64,000 nt of DNA. Origin: Hippophae tibetana. Its lineage: Eukaryota > Streptophyta > Magnoliopsida > Rosales > Elaeagnaceae. The notes under the pieces were generated by a model. The model saw only the letters and a list, made by a program, of their open reading frames with translations. It was not told the DNA's origin and made no database searches. Made by a program: the position numbers and the translations under genes. Location of the stretch: assembly GCA_037013495.1 (NCBI GenBank), contig CM072801.1:79655816-79719815 (forward strand). The letters are read 5' to 3'. Below are positions 51,014 to 63,500 of the stretch, one piece after another; the first letter of the stretch is position 1; the number at the start of each line of letters is the position of its first letter.

Positions 51014-52972
51014 AGTTGTTGCAATTCACTGTTTCGAAAAAATAACTAATAATTTGGGTTGAAGCTTAAAAATGTCATAAATTTCAATTCATGCATGCAA
51101 ACGACTATTATAATAAATCAAATCGAAGCTCGTTTCGATTACTACAAAGACAACCTAGCATGATTTTATTTCTCCTTGTGTCTGAACCCAAGTTTATTTC
51201 TTTACCCTATTTACATACGTCTAAAAGTTTGGTCCTATCATATGGACATGTTTTTGGTTCCTGTTCCTCAGGCTTCAATTACGATCATCTTAACCACATT
51301 CATGGTCATTCAATCGTTCCTATTAGTGGGAGTTCATATAGTCCCAGGTTCTTCGCCTAAAGGATATAAGTCATTTGGAATCATAGCCATGGTTTCTGAA
51401 AATAGGTTCCCTACATGCTTATATCCATTTTCTAATGTTATATTTTTTCAAAACATAATTATTTGATTGTTTATTGTATTTTTGAGTCATAAATCACTCA
51501 AAATAGAAGGAATTTTCACCCTAAAGTCTTGCATTTTCTTTAAATATTTTTTTCGTTGCTTTTGTCAATGGATTTATTTTCGTATTTTTCTGTGAATTCT
51601 TCCTATCTTTTTCTTGTTATTTTATTTATATGTTTAATTTATCTTTGTTCTTCTAAAAAACAAGAGAGTTGTTGCAATTCACTGTTTCGAAAAAATAACT
51701 AATAATTTGGGTTGAAGCTTTAAAATGTCATAACTTTCAATTCATGCATCCAAACGACTATTATAATAAATCAAATCGAAGCTCGTTTCGATTACTACAA
51801 AGACAACCTAGCATGATTTTATTTCTCCTTGTGTCTGAACGCAAGTTTATTTATTTACCCTATTTACATACGTCTAAAAGTTTGGTCGTATCATATGGAC
51901 TTGTTTTTGGTTCTTGTTGCTTAGGCTTCAATTACGATCATCTTAACCACATTCATGGTTATTCAATCGTTCCTATTTGTTGGAGTTCGTATAGTCCCAG
52001 GTTCTTCGCCTAAAGGATATAATTCATATGGAATCATAGCCATGGTTTCTGAAAATAGGTTCTCTACATGCTTATATCCGTTTTCTAATGTTATATTTTT
52101 TCAAAACATAATTATTTGATTGTTTATTGTTTTTTTGAGTCATAAATCACACAAAATAGAAGGAATTTTCACCCTAAAGTCATACATTTTCTTTAAATAT
52201 TTTTGTCGTTGCTTTTGTCATTGGATTTATTTTCGTATTTTTCATTGAATTCTTCCTATCTTTTTCTTGTTACTTTATTTATGTGTTTAATTTATCTTTT
52301 TTGTTCTAAAAAACAAGGGAGTTGTTGCAATTCTCTGTTTCGAAAAAATAACTAATAATTTTGGTTGAAGCTTGAAAATGTCATAACTTTCAATTCATGC
52401 ATCCAAACGATTATTATAATAAATCAAATCGAAGCTCGTTTCGATTACTACAAAGACAACCTAGCATGATTTGATTTCTCCTTGTGTCTGAACCCAAGTT
52501 TATTTCTTTACCCTATTTACATACGTCTAAAAGTTTGGTCGTATCATATGGACATGTTTTTGGTTCTTGTTCCTTAGGCTTCAATTACGATCATCTTAAC
52601 CACATTCATGGTTATTCAATCGTTCCTATTTGTTGGAGTTCGTATAGTCCCAGGTTCTTCGCCTAAAGGATATAATTCATATGGAATCATAGCCATGGTT
52701 TCTGAAAATAGGTTCTCTACATGCTTATATCCGTTTTCTAATGTTATATTTTTTCAAAACATTATTATTTGATTGTTTATTGTATTTTTGAGTCATAAAT
52801 CACTCAAAATAGAAGGAATTTTCACCCTAAAGTCTTGCATTTTCTTTAAATATTTTTTTCGTTGGTTTTGTCATTGGATTTATTTTCGCATTTTTCATTG
52901 AATTCTTCCTATCTTTTTCTTGTTACTTTATTTATGTGTTTAATTTATCTTTTTTCTTCTAAAAAACAAGAG
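51014..52972 (+). repeat. Units 81-83: mixed monomers
   Basis: Starts 51014, 51667 and 52320. Unit 81 has a G/J-like front, then an E-like middle with cctgttcctcagg (otherwise seen only in units 92, 95, 97 and 100), and a tail that switches to tgtcaatgg, ctgtgaattc and attttatttatatg. Unit 82 reads gaacgcaag with a B-type tail (cacacaaaatag). Unit 83 is C. This is where the long order ends. Confidence 0.78.
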
Positions 52973-55582
52973 AGTTGTTGCAATTCACTGTTTCGAAAAA
53001 ATAACTAATAATTTGGGTTGAAGCTTTAAAATGTCATAAATTTCAATTCATGCATGCAAACGACTATTATAATAAATCAAATCGAAGCTCGTTTCGATTA
53101 CTACAAAGACAACCTAGCATGATTTTATTTCTCCTTGTGTCTGAACCCAAGTTTATTTATTTACCCTATTTACATACGTCTAAAAGTTTGGTCGTATCAT
53201 TTGGACTTGTTTTTGGTTCTTGTTGCTTAGGCTTCAATTACGATCATCTTAACCACATTCATGGTTATTCAATCGTTCCTATTTGTTGGAGTTCGTATAG
53301 TCCCAGGTTCTTCGCCTAAAGGATATAATTCATATGGAATCATAGCCATGGTTTCTGAAAATAGGTTCTCTACATGCTTATATCCGTTTTCTAATATTAT
53401 ATTTTTTCAAAACATAATTATTTGATTGTTTATTGTATTTTTGAGTCATAAATCACTCAAAATAGAAGGAATTTTAACCCTCAAGTCATGCACTTTCATT
53501 AAATATTTTTGTCATTGTTTCGTCAGTGGTTTTATTTTCGTATTTTTCATTGAATTCTTCCTATCTTTTTCTTGTTACTTTATTTATGTGTTTAATTTAT
53601 CTTTTTTCTTCTAAAAAACAAAGGAGTTGTTGCAATTCACTGTTTCGAAAAAATAACTAATAATTTTGGTTGAAGCTTTAAAATGTCATAACTTTCAATT
53701 CATGCATCCAAACGATTATTATAATAAATCAAATCGAAGCTCGTGTCGATTACTACAAAGACAACCTAGCATGATTTGATTTCTCCTTGTGTCTGAACCC
53801 AAGTTTCTTTATTTACCCTATTTACATACGTCTAAAAGTTTGGTCGTATCATTTGGACTTGTTTTTGGTTCTTGTTCCTTAGGCTTCAATTACGATCATC
53901 TTAACCACATTCATGGTTATTCAATCGTTCCTATTTGTTGGAGTTCGTATAGTCCCAGGTTCTTCGCCTAAAGGATATAATTCATATGGAATCATAGCCA
54001 TGGTTTCTGAAAATAGGTTCTCTACATGCTTATATCCGTTTTCTAATGTTATATTTTTTCAAAACATTATTATTTGATTGTTTATTGTATTTTTGAGTCA
54101 TAAATCACTCAAAATAGAAGGAATTTTCACCCTAAAGTCTTGCATTTTCTTTAAATATTTTTTTCGTTGGTTTTGTCATTGGATTTATTTTCGCATTTTT
54201 CATTGAATTCTTCCTATCTTTTTCTTGTTACTTTATTTATGTGTTTAATTTATCTTTTTTCTTCTAAAAAACAAGAGAGTTGTTGGAATTCACTGTTTCG
54301 AAAAAATAACTAATAATTTGGGTTGAAGCTTTAAAATGTCATAAATTTCAATTCATGCATGCAAACGACTATTATAATAAATCAAATCGAAGCTCGTTTC
54401 GATTACTACAAAGACAACCTAGCATGATTTTATTTCTCCTTGTGTCTGAACCCAAGTTTATTTATTTACCCTATTTACATACGTCTAAAAGTTTGGTCGT
54501 ATCATTTGGACTTGTTTTTGGTTCTTGTTGCTTAGGCTTCAATTACGATCATCTTAACCACATTCATGGTTATTCAATCGTTCCTATTTGTTGGAGTTCG
54601 TATAGTCCCAGGTTCTTCGCCTAAAGGATATAAATCATATGGAATCATAGCCATGGTTTCTGAAAATAGGTTCTCTACATGCTTATATCCGTTTTCTAAT
54701 ATTATATTTTTTCAAAACATAATTATTTGATTGTTTATTGTATTTTTGAGTCATAAATCACTCAAAATAGAAGGAATTTTAACCCTCAAGTCATGCACTT
54801 TCATTAAATATTTTTGTCATTGTTTCGTCAGTGGTTTTATTTTCGTATTTTTCATTGAATTCTTCCTATCTTTTTCTTGTTACTTTATTTATGTGTTTAA
54901 TTTATCTTTTTTCTTCTAAAAAACAAAGGAGTTGTTGCAATTCACTGTTTCGAAAAAATAACTAATAATTTTGGTTGAAGCTTTAAAATGTCATAACTTT
55001 CAATTCATGCATCCAAACGATTATTATAATAAATCAAATCGAAGCTCGTGTCGATTACTACAAAGACAACCTAGCATGATTTGATTTCTCCTTGTGTCTG
55101 AACCCAAGTTTCTTTATTTACCCTATTTACATACGTCTAAAAGTTTGGTCGTATCATTTGGACTTGTTTTTGGTTCTTGTTGCTTAGGCTTCAATTACGA
55201 TCATCTTAACCACATTCATGGTTATTCAATCGTTCCTATTTGTGGGAGTTCGTATAGTCCCAGGTTCTTCGCCTAAAGGATATAATTCATATGGAATCAT
55301 AGCCATGGTTTCTGAAAATAGGTTCTCTACTTGCTTATATCCGTTTTCTAATGTTATATTTTTTCAAAACATAATTATTTGATTGTTTATTGTATTTTTG
55401 AGTCATAAATCACTCAAAATAGAAGGAATTTTCACCCTAAAGTCTTGCATTTTCTTTAAATATTTTTGTCGTTGGTTTTGTAATTGGATTTATTTTCGCA
55501 TTTTTCATTGAATTCTTCCTATCTTTTTCTTGTTACTTTATTTATGTGTTTAATTTATCTTTTTTCTTCTAAAAAACATGAG
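52973..55582 (+). repeat. Tandem dimer, two copies of 1,305 bp (units 84-87)
   Basis: Units 84-85 (52973-54277) and 86-87 (54278-55582). Units 84 and 86 share the tail cactttcattaaat and gtttcgtcagtgg, which lacks one base (652 bp). Units 85 and 87 share gctcgtgtcgatt. Differences include cttgttcctta against cttgttgctta and gttgg against gtggg in the second member. Confidence 0.88.
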
Positions 55583-57549
55583 AGTTGTTGCAATTCACTG
55601 TTTCGAAAAAATAACTAATAATTTGGGTTGAAGCTTTAAAATGTCATAAATTTCAATTCATGCATGCAAATGACTATTATAATAAATCAAATCGAAGCTC
55701 GTTTCGATTACTACAAAGACAACCTAGCATGATTTGATTTCTCCTTGTGTCTGAACCCAAGTTTCTTTATTTACCCTATTTACATACGTCTAAAAGTTTG
55801 GTCGTATCATTTGGACTTGTTTTTGGTTCTTGTTGCTTAGGCTTCAATTACGATCATCTTAACCACATTCATGGTTATTCAATCGTTCCTATTTGTGGGA
55901 GTTCGTATAGTCCCAGGTTCTTCGCCTAAAGGATATAAGTCATATGGAATCATAGCCATGGTTTCTGAAAATAGGTTCTCTACATGCTTATATCCGTTTT
56001 CTAATGTTATATTTTTACAAAACATTATTATTTGATTGTTTATTGTATTTTTGATTCATAAATCACTCAAAATAGAAGGAATTTTCACCCTAAAGTCTTC
56101 CATTTTCTTTAAATATTTTTGTCGTTGCTTTTGTCATTGGATTTATTTTCGCATTTTTCATTGAATTCTTCCTATCTTTTTCTTGTTACTTTATTTATGT
56201 GTTTAATTTATCTTTTTTCTTCTAAAAAACAAGAGAGTTGTTGCAATTCACTGTTTCGAAAAAATAACTAATAATTTGGGTTGAAGCTTTAAAATGTCAT
56301 AAATTTCAATTCATGCATGCAAACGACTATTATAATAAATCAAATCGAAGCTCGTTTCGATTACTACAAAGACAACCTAGCATGATTTTATTTCTCCTTG
56401 TGTCTGAACGCAAGTTTATTTATTTACCCTATTTACATACGTCTAAAAGTTTGGTCGTATCATATGGACTTGTTTTTGGTTCTTGTTGCTTAGGCTTCAA
56501 TTACGATCATCTTAACCACATTCATGGTCATTCAATCGTTCCTATTTGTGGGAGTTCGTATAGTCCCAGGTTCTTCGCCTAAAGGATATAAGTCATATGG
56601 AATCATAGCCATGGTTTCTGAAAATAGGTTCCCTACATGCTTATATCCGTTTTCTAATGTTATATTTTTTCAAAACATAATTATTTGATTGTTTATTGTA
56701 TTTTTGAGTCATAAATCACTCAAAATAGAAGGAATTTTCACCCTAAAGTCTTGCATTTTCTTTAAATATTTTTTTCGTTGCTTTTGTCATTGGATTTATT
56801 TTCGCATTTTTCATTGAATTCTTCCTATCTTTTTCTTGTTACTTTATTTATGTGTTTAATTGATCTTTTTTCTTCTAAAAAACTAAAAAACAAGGGAGTT
56901 GTTGCAATTCACTGTTTCGATAAAATAACTAATAATTTTGGTTGAAGCTTTAAAATGTCATAACTTTCAATTCATGCATCCAAACGATTATTATAATAAA
57001 TCAAATCGAAACTCGTTTCTATTACTACAAAGACAACCTAGCATGATTTGATTTCTCCTTGTGTCTGAACCCAAGTTTATTTCTTTACCCTATTTACATA
57101 CGTCTAAAAGTTTGGTCGTATCATATGGACATGTTTTTGGTTCTTGTTCCTTAGGCTTCAATTACGATCATCTTAACCACATTCATGGTCATTCAATCGT
57201 TCATATTTGTGGGAGTTCATATAGTCCCAGGTTCTTCGCCTAAAGGATATAAGTCATATGGAATCATAGCCATGGTTTCTGAAAATAGGTTCTCTACATG
57301 CTTATATCCGTTTTCTAATGTTATATTTTTACAAAATATTATTATTTGATTGTTTATTGTATTTTTGATTCATAAATCACTCAAAATAGAAGGAATTTTC
57401 ACCCTAAAGTCTTACATTTTCTTTAAATATTTTTGTCGTTGCTTTTGTCATTGGATTTATTTTCGCATTTTTCATTGAATTCTTCCTATCTTTTTCTTGT
57501 TACTTTATTTATGTGTTTAATTTATCTTTTTTCTTCTAAAAAACAAGAG
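55583..57549 (+). repeat. Units 88-90, including a copy of the unit 74-75 pair
   Basis: Starts 55583, 56236 (661 bp) and 56897. Units 89-90 match units 74-75 (46,435-47,748) in every diagnostic I checked, including the 8-bp duplication, gataaaataac and cgaaactcgtttctatt; unit 90 differs by ttcatatttg. The two pairs lie 9,801 bp apart. Unit 88 has a private aaatgactatt and follows aaaaaacatgagag. Confidence 0.85.
56876..56891 (+). repeat. 8-bp tandem duplication in the junction A-tract (unit 89)
   Basis: Second instance of the doubled taaaaaac, in the same flanking haplotype as at 47,075. It marks descent from a shared pair of units. Confidence 0.92.
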
Positions 57550-60500
57550 AGTTGTTGCAATTCACTGTTTCGAAAAAATAACTAATAATTTGGGTTGAAG
57601 CTTTAAAATGTCATAACTTTCAATTCATGCATCCAAACGATTATTATAATAAATCAAATCGAAGCTCGTTTCGATTACTACAAAGACAACCTAGCATGAT
57701 TTGATTTCTCCTTGTGTGTGAACCCAAGTTTCTTTATTTACCCTATTTACATACGTCTAAAAGTTTGGTCTTATCATTTGGACTTGTTTTTGGTTCTTGT
57801 TGCTTAGGCTTCAATTACGATCATCTTAACCACATTCATGGTTATTCAATCGTTCCTATTTGTGGGAGTTCGTATAGTCCCAGGTTCTTCGCCTAAAGGA
57901 TATAATTCATATGGAATCATAGCCATGGTTTCTGAAAATAGGTTCTCTACATGCTTATATCCGTTTTCTAATGTTATATTTTTTCAAAACATAATTATTT
58001 GATTGTTTATTGTATTTTTGAGTCATAAATCACTCAAAATAGAAGGAATTTTCACCCTAAAGTCTTGCATTTTCTTTAAATATTTTTTTCGTTGCTTTTG
58101 TCATTGGATTTATTTTCGCATTTTTCATTGAATTCTTCCTATCTTTTTCTTGTTACTTTATTTATGTGTTTAATTTATCTTTTTTCTTCTAAAAAACAAG
58201 GGAGTTGTTGCAATTCACAGCTTCGAAAAAATAACTAATAATTTTGGTTGAAGCTTTAAAATGTCATAACTTTCAATTCATGCATCCAAACGATTATTAT
58301 AATAAATCAAATCGAAGCTCGTTTCGATTACTACAAAGACAACCTAGCATGATTTTATTTCTCCTTGTGTCTGAACCCAAGTTTATTTCTTTACCCTATT
58401 TACATACGTCTAAAAGTTTGGTCGTATCATATGGACATGTTTTTGGTTCCTGTTCCTCAGGCTTCAATTACGATCATCTTAACCACATTCATGGTCATTC
58501 AATCGTTCCTATTTGTGGGAGTTCATATAGTCCCAGGTTCTTCGCCTAAAGGATATAAGTCATATGGAATCATAGCCATGGTTTCTGAAAATAGGTCCTC
58601 TACATGCTTATATCCGTTTTCTAATGTTATATTTTTACAAAACATTATTATTGGATTGTTTATTGTATTTTTGATTCATAAATCACTCAAAATAGAAGGA
58701 ATTTTCACCCTAAAGTCTTACATTTTCTTTAAATATTTTTGTCGTTGCTTTTGTCATTGGATTTATTTTCGCATTTTTCATTGAATTCTTCCTATCTTTT
58801 TCTTGTTACTTTATTTATGTGTTTAATTTATCTTTTTTCTTCTAAAAAACATGAGAGTTGTTGCAATTCACTGTTTCGAAAAAATAACTAATAATTTGGG
58901 TTGAAGCTTTAAAATGTCATAAATTTCAATTCATGCATGCAAACGACTATTATAATAAATCAAATCGAAGCTCGTTTCGATTACTACAAAGACAACCTAG
59001 CATGATTTTATTTCTCCTTGTGTCTGAACGCAAGTTTATTTATTTACCCTATTTACATACGTCTAAAAGTTTGGTCGTATCATATGGACTTGTTTTTGGT
59101 TCTTGTTGCTTAGGCTTCAATTACGATCATCTTAACCACATTCATGGTTATTCAATCGTCCCTATTTGTTGGAGTTCGTATAGTCCCAGGTTCTTCGCCT
59201 AAAGGATATAAGTCATTTGGAATCATAGCCATGGTTTCTGAAAATAGGTTCCCTACATGCTTATATCCATTTTCTAATGTTATATTTTTTCAAAACATAA
59301 TTATTTGATTGTTTATTGTATTTTTGAGTCATAAATCACTCAAAATAGAAGGAATTTTCACCCTAAAGTCTTGCATTTTCTTTAAATATTTTTGTCGTTG
59401 CTTTTGTCATTGGATTTATTTTCGCATTTTTCATTGAATTCTTCCTATCTTTTTCTTGTTACTTTATTTATGTGTTTAATTTATCTTTTTTCTTCTAAAA
59501 AACAAGGGAGTTGTTGCAATTCACTGTTTCGAAAAAATAACTAATAATTTTGGTTGAAGCTTTAAAATGTCATAACTTTCAATTCATGCATCCAAACGAT
59601 TATTATAATAAATCAAATCGAAGCTCGTTTCGATTACTACAAAGAAAACCTAGCATGATTTGATTTCTCCTTGTGTGTGAACCCAAGTTTCTTTATTTAC
59701 CCTATTTACATACGTCCAAAAGTTTGGTCGTATCATTTGGACTTGTTTTTGGTTCTTGTTGCTTAGGCTTCAATTACGATCATCTTAACCACATTCATGG
59801 TTATTCAATCGTTCCTATTTGTGGGAGTTCATATAGTCCCAGGTTCTTCGCCTAAAGGATATAATTCATATGGAATCATAGCCATGGTTTCGTAAAATAG
59901 GTTCTCTACATGCTTATATCCGTTTTCTAATGTTATATTTTTTCAAAACATAATTATTTGATTGTTTATTGTATTTTTGAGTCATAAATCACTCAAAATA
60001 GAAGGAATTTTCACCCTAAAGTCTTGCATTTTCTTTAAATATTTTTTTCGTTGCTTTTGTCATTGGATTTATTTTCGCATTTTTCATTGAATTCTTCCTA
60101 TCTTTTTCTTGTTACTTTATTTATGTGTTTAATTTATCTTTTTTCTTCTAAAAAACAAGGGAGTTGTTGCAATTCACTGCTTCGAAAAAATAACTAATAA
60201 TTTTGGTTGAAGCTTTAAAATGTCATAACTTTCAATTCATGCATCCAAACGATTATTATAATAAATCAAATCGAAGCTCGTTTCGATTACTACAAAGACA
60301 ACCTAGCATGATTTTATTTCTCCTTGTGTCTGAACCCAAGTTTATTTCTTTACCCTATTTACATACGTCTAAAAGTTTGGTCGAATCATATGGACATGTT
60401 TTTGGTTCCTGTTCCTCAGACTTCAATTACGATCATCTTAACCACATTCATGGTCATTCAATCGTTCCTATTTGTGGGAGTTCATATAGTCCCAGGTTCT

Positions 60501-63500
60501 TCGCCTAAAGGATATAAGTCATATGGAATCATAGCCATGGTTTCTGAAAATAGGTCCTCTACATGCTTATATCCGTTTTCTAATGTTATATTTTTACAAA
60601 ACATTATTATTGGATTGTTTATTGTATTTTTGATTCATAAATCACTCAAAATAGAAGGAATTTTCACCCTAAAGTCTTACATTTTCTTTAAATATTTTTG
60701 TCGTTGCTTTTGTCATTGGATTTATTTTCGCATTTTTCATTGAATTCTTCCTATCTTTTTCTTGTTACTTTATTTATGTGTTTAATTTATCTTTTTTCTT
60801 CTAAAAAACATGAGAGTTGTTGCAATTCACTGTTTCGAAAAAATAACTAATAATTTGGGTTGAAGCTTTAAAATGTCATAAATTTCAATTCATGCATGCA
60901 AACGACTATTATAATAAATCAAATCGAAGCTCGTTTCGATTACTACAAAGACAACCTAGCATGATTTTATTTCTCCTTGTGTCTGAACGCAAGTTTATTT
61001 ATTTACCCTATTTACATACGTCTAAAAGTTTGGTCGTATCATATGGACTTGTTTTTGGTTCTTGTTTCTTAGGCTTCAATTACGATCACCTTAACCACAT
61101 TCATGGTTATTCAATCGTCCCTATTTGTTGGAGTTCGTATAGTCCCAGGTTCTTCGCCTAAAGGATATAAGTCATTTGGAATCATAGCCATGGTTTCTGA
61201 AAATAGGTTCCCTACATGCTTATATCCATTTTCTAATGTTATATTTTTTCAAAACATAATTATTTGATTGTTTATTGTATTTTTGAGTCATAAATCACTC
61301 AAAATAGAAGGAATTTTCACCCTAAAGTCTTGCATTTTCTTTAAATATTTTTTTCGTTGCTTTTGTCATTGGATTTATTTTCGCATTTTTCATTGAATTC
61401 TTCCTATCTTTTTCTTGTTACTTTATTTATGTGTTTAATTTATCTTTTTTCTTCTAAAAAACAAGGGAGTTGTTGCAATTCACTGTTTCGAAAAAATAAC
61501 TAATAATTTTGGTTGAAGCTTGAAAATGTCATAACTTTCAATTCATGCATCCAAACGATTATTATAATAAATCAAATCGAAGCTCGTTTCGATTACTACA
61601 AAGACAACCTAGCATGATTTGATTTCTTCTTGTGTCTGAACCCAAGTTTATTTCTTTACCCTATTTACATACGTCCAAAAGTTTGGTCGTATCATATGGA
61701 CATGTTTTTGGTTCCTGTTCCTCAGGCTTCAATTACGATCATCTTAACCACATTCATGGTCTTTCAATCGTTCCTATTTGTGGGAGTTCATATAGTCCGA
61801 GGTTCTTCGCCTAAAGGATATAAGTCATATGGAATCATAGCCATGGTTTCTGAAAATAGGTTCTCTACATGCTTATATCCGTTTTCTAATGTTATATTTT
61901 TACAAAGCATTATTATTTGATTGTTTATTGTATTTTTGATTCATAAATCACTCAAAATAGAAGGAATTTTCACCCTAAAGTCTTCCATTTTCTTTAAATA
62001 TTTTTGTCGTTGCTTTTGTCATTGGATTTATTTTCGCATTTTTCATTGAATTCTTCCTATCTTTTTCTTGTTACTTTATTTATGTGTTTAATTTATCTTT
62101 TTTCTTCTAAAAAACAAGAGAGTTGTTGCAATTCACTGTTTCGAAAAAATAACTAATAATTTGGGTTGAAGCTTTAAAATGTCATAAATTTCAATTCATG
62201 CATGCAAACGACTATTATAATTAATCAAATCGAAGCTCGTTTCGATTACTACAAAGACAACCTAGCATGATTTTATTTCTCCTTGTGTCTGAACCAAAGT
62301 TTATTTATTTACCCTATTTACATACGTCTAAAAGTTTGGTCGTATCATATGGACTTGTTTTTGGTTCTTGTTGCTTAGGCTTCAATTACGATCATCTTAA
62401 CCACATTCATGGTCATTCAATCGTTCCTATTTGTGGGAGTTCATATAGTCCCAGGTTCTTCGCCTAAAGGATATAAGTCATATGGAATCATAGCCATGGT
62501 TTCTGAAAATAGGTTCCCTACATGCTTATATCCGTTTTCTAATGTTATATTTTTTCAAAACATAATTATTTGATTGTTTATTGTATTTTTGATTCATAAA
62601 TCACTCAAAATAGAAGGAATTTTCACCCTAAAATCTTCCATTTTCTTTAAATATTTTTGTCGTTGCTTTTGTCATTGGATTTATTTTCGCATTTTTCATT
62701 GAATTCTTCCTATCTTTTTCTTGTTACTTTATTTATGTGTTTAATTTATCTTTTTTCTTCTAAAAAACATGAGAGTTGTTGCAATTCACTGTTTCGAAAA
62801 AATAACTAATAATTTGGGTTGAAGCTTTAAAATGTCATAAATTTCAATTCATGCATGCAAACGACTATTATAATAAATCAAATCGAAGCTCGTTTCGATT
62901 ACTACAAAGACAACCTAGCATGATTTTATTTCTCCTTGTGTCTGAACGCAAGTTTATTTATTTACCATATTTACATACGTCTAAAAGTTTGGTCGTATCA
63001 TATGGACTTGTTTTTGGTTCTTGTTTCTTAGGCTTCAATTACGATCATCTTAACCACATTCATGGTCATTCAATCGTCCCTATTTGTTGGAGTTCGTATA
63101 GTCCCAGGTTCTTCGCCTAAAGGATATAAGTCATTTGGAATCATAGCCATGGTTTCTGAAAATAGGTTCCCTACATGCTTATATCCATTTTCTAATGTTA
63201 TATTTTTTCAAAACATAATTATTTGATTGTTTATTGTATTTTTGAGTCATAAATCACTCAAAATAGAAGGAATTTTCACCCTAAAGTCTTGCATTTTCTT
63301 TAAATATTTTTTTCGTTGCTTTTGTCATTGGATTTATTTTCGCATTTTTCATTGAATTCTTCCTATCTTTTTCTTGTTACTTTATTTATGTGTTTAATTT
63401 ATCTTTTTTCTTCTAAAAAACAAGGGAGTTGTTGCAATTCACTGTTTCGAAAAAATAACTAATAATTTTGGTTGAAGCTTTAAAATGTCATAACTTTCAA

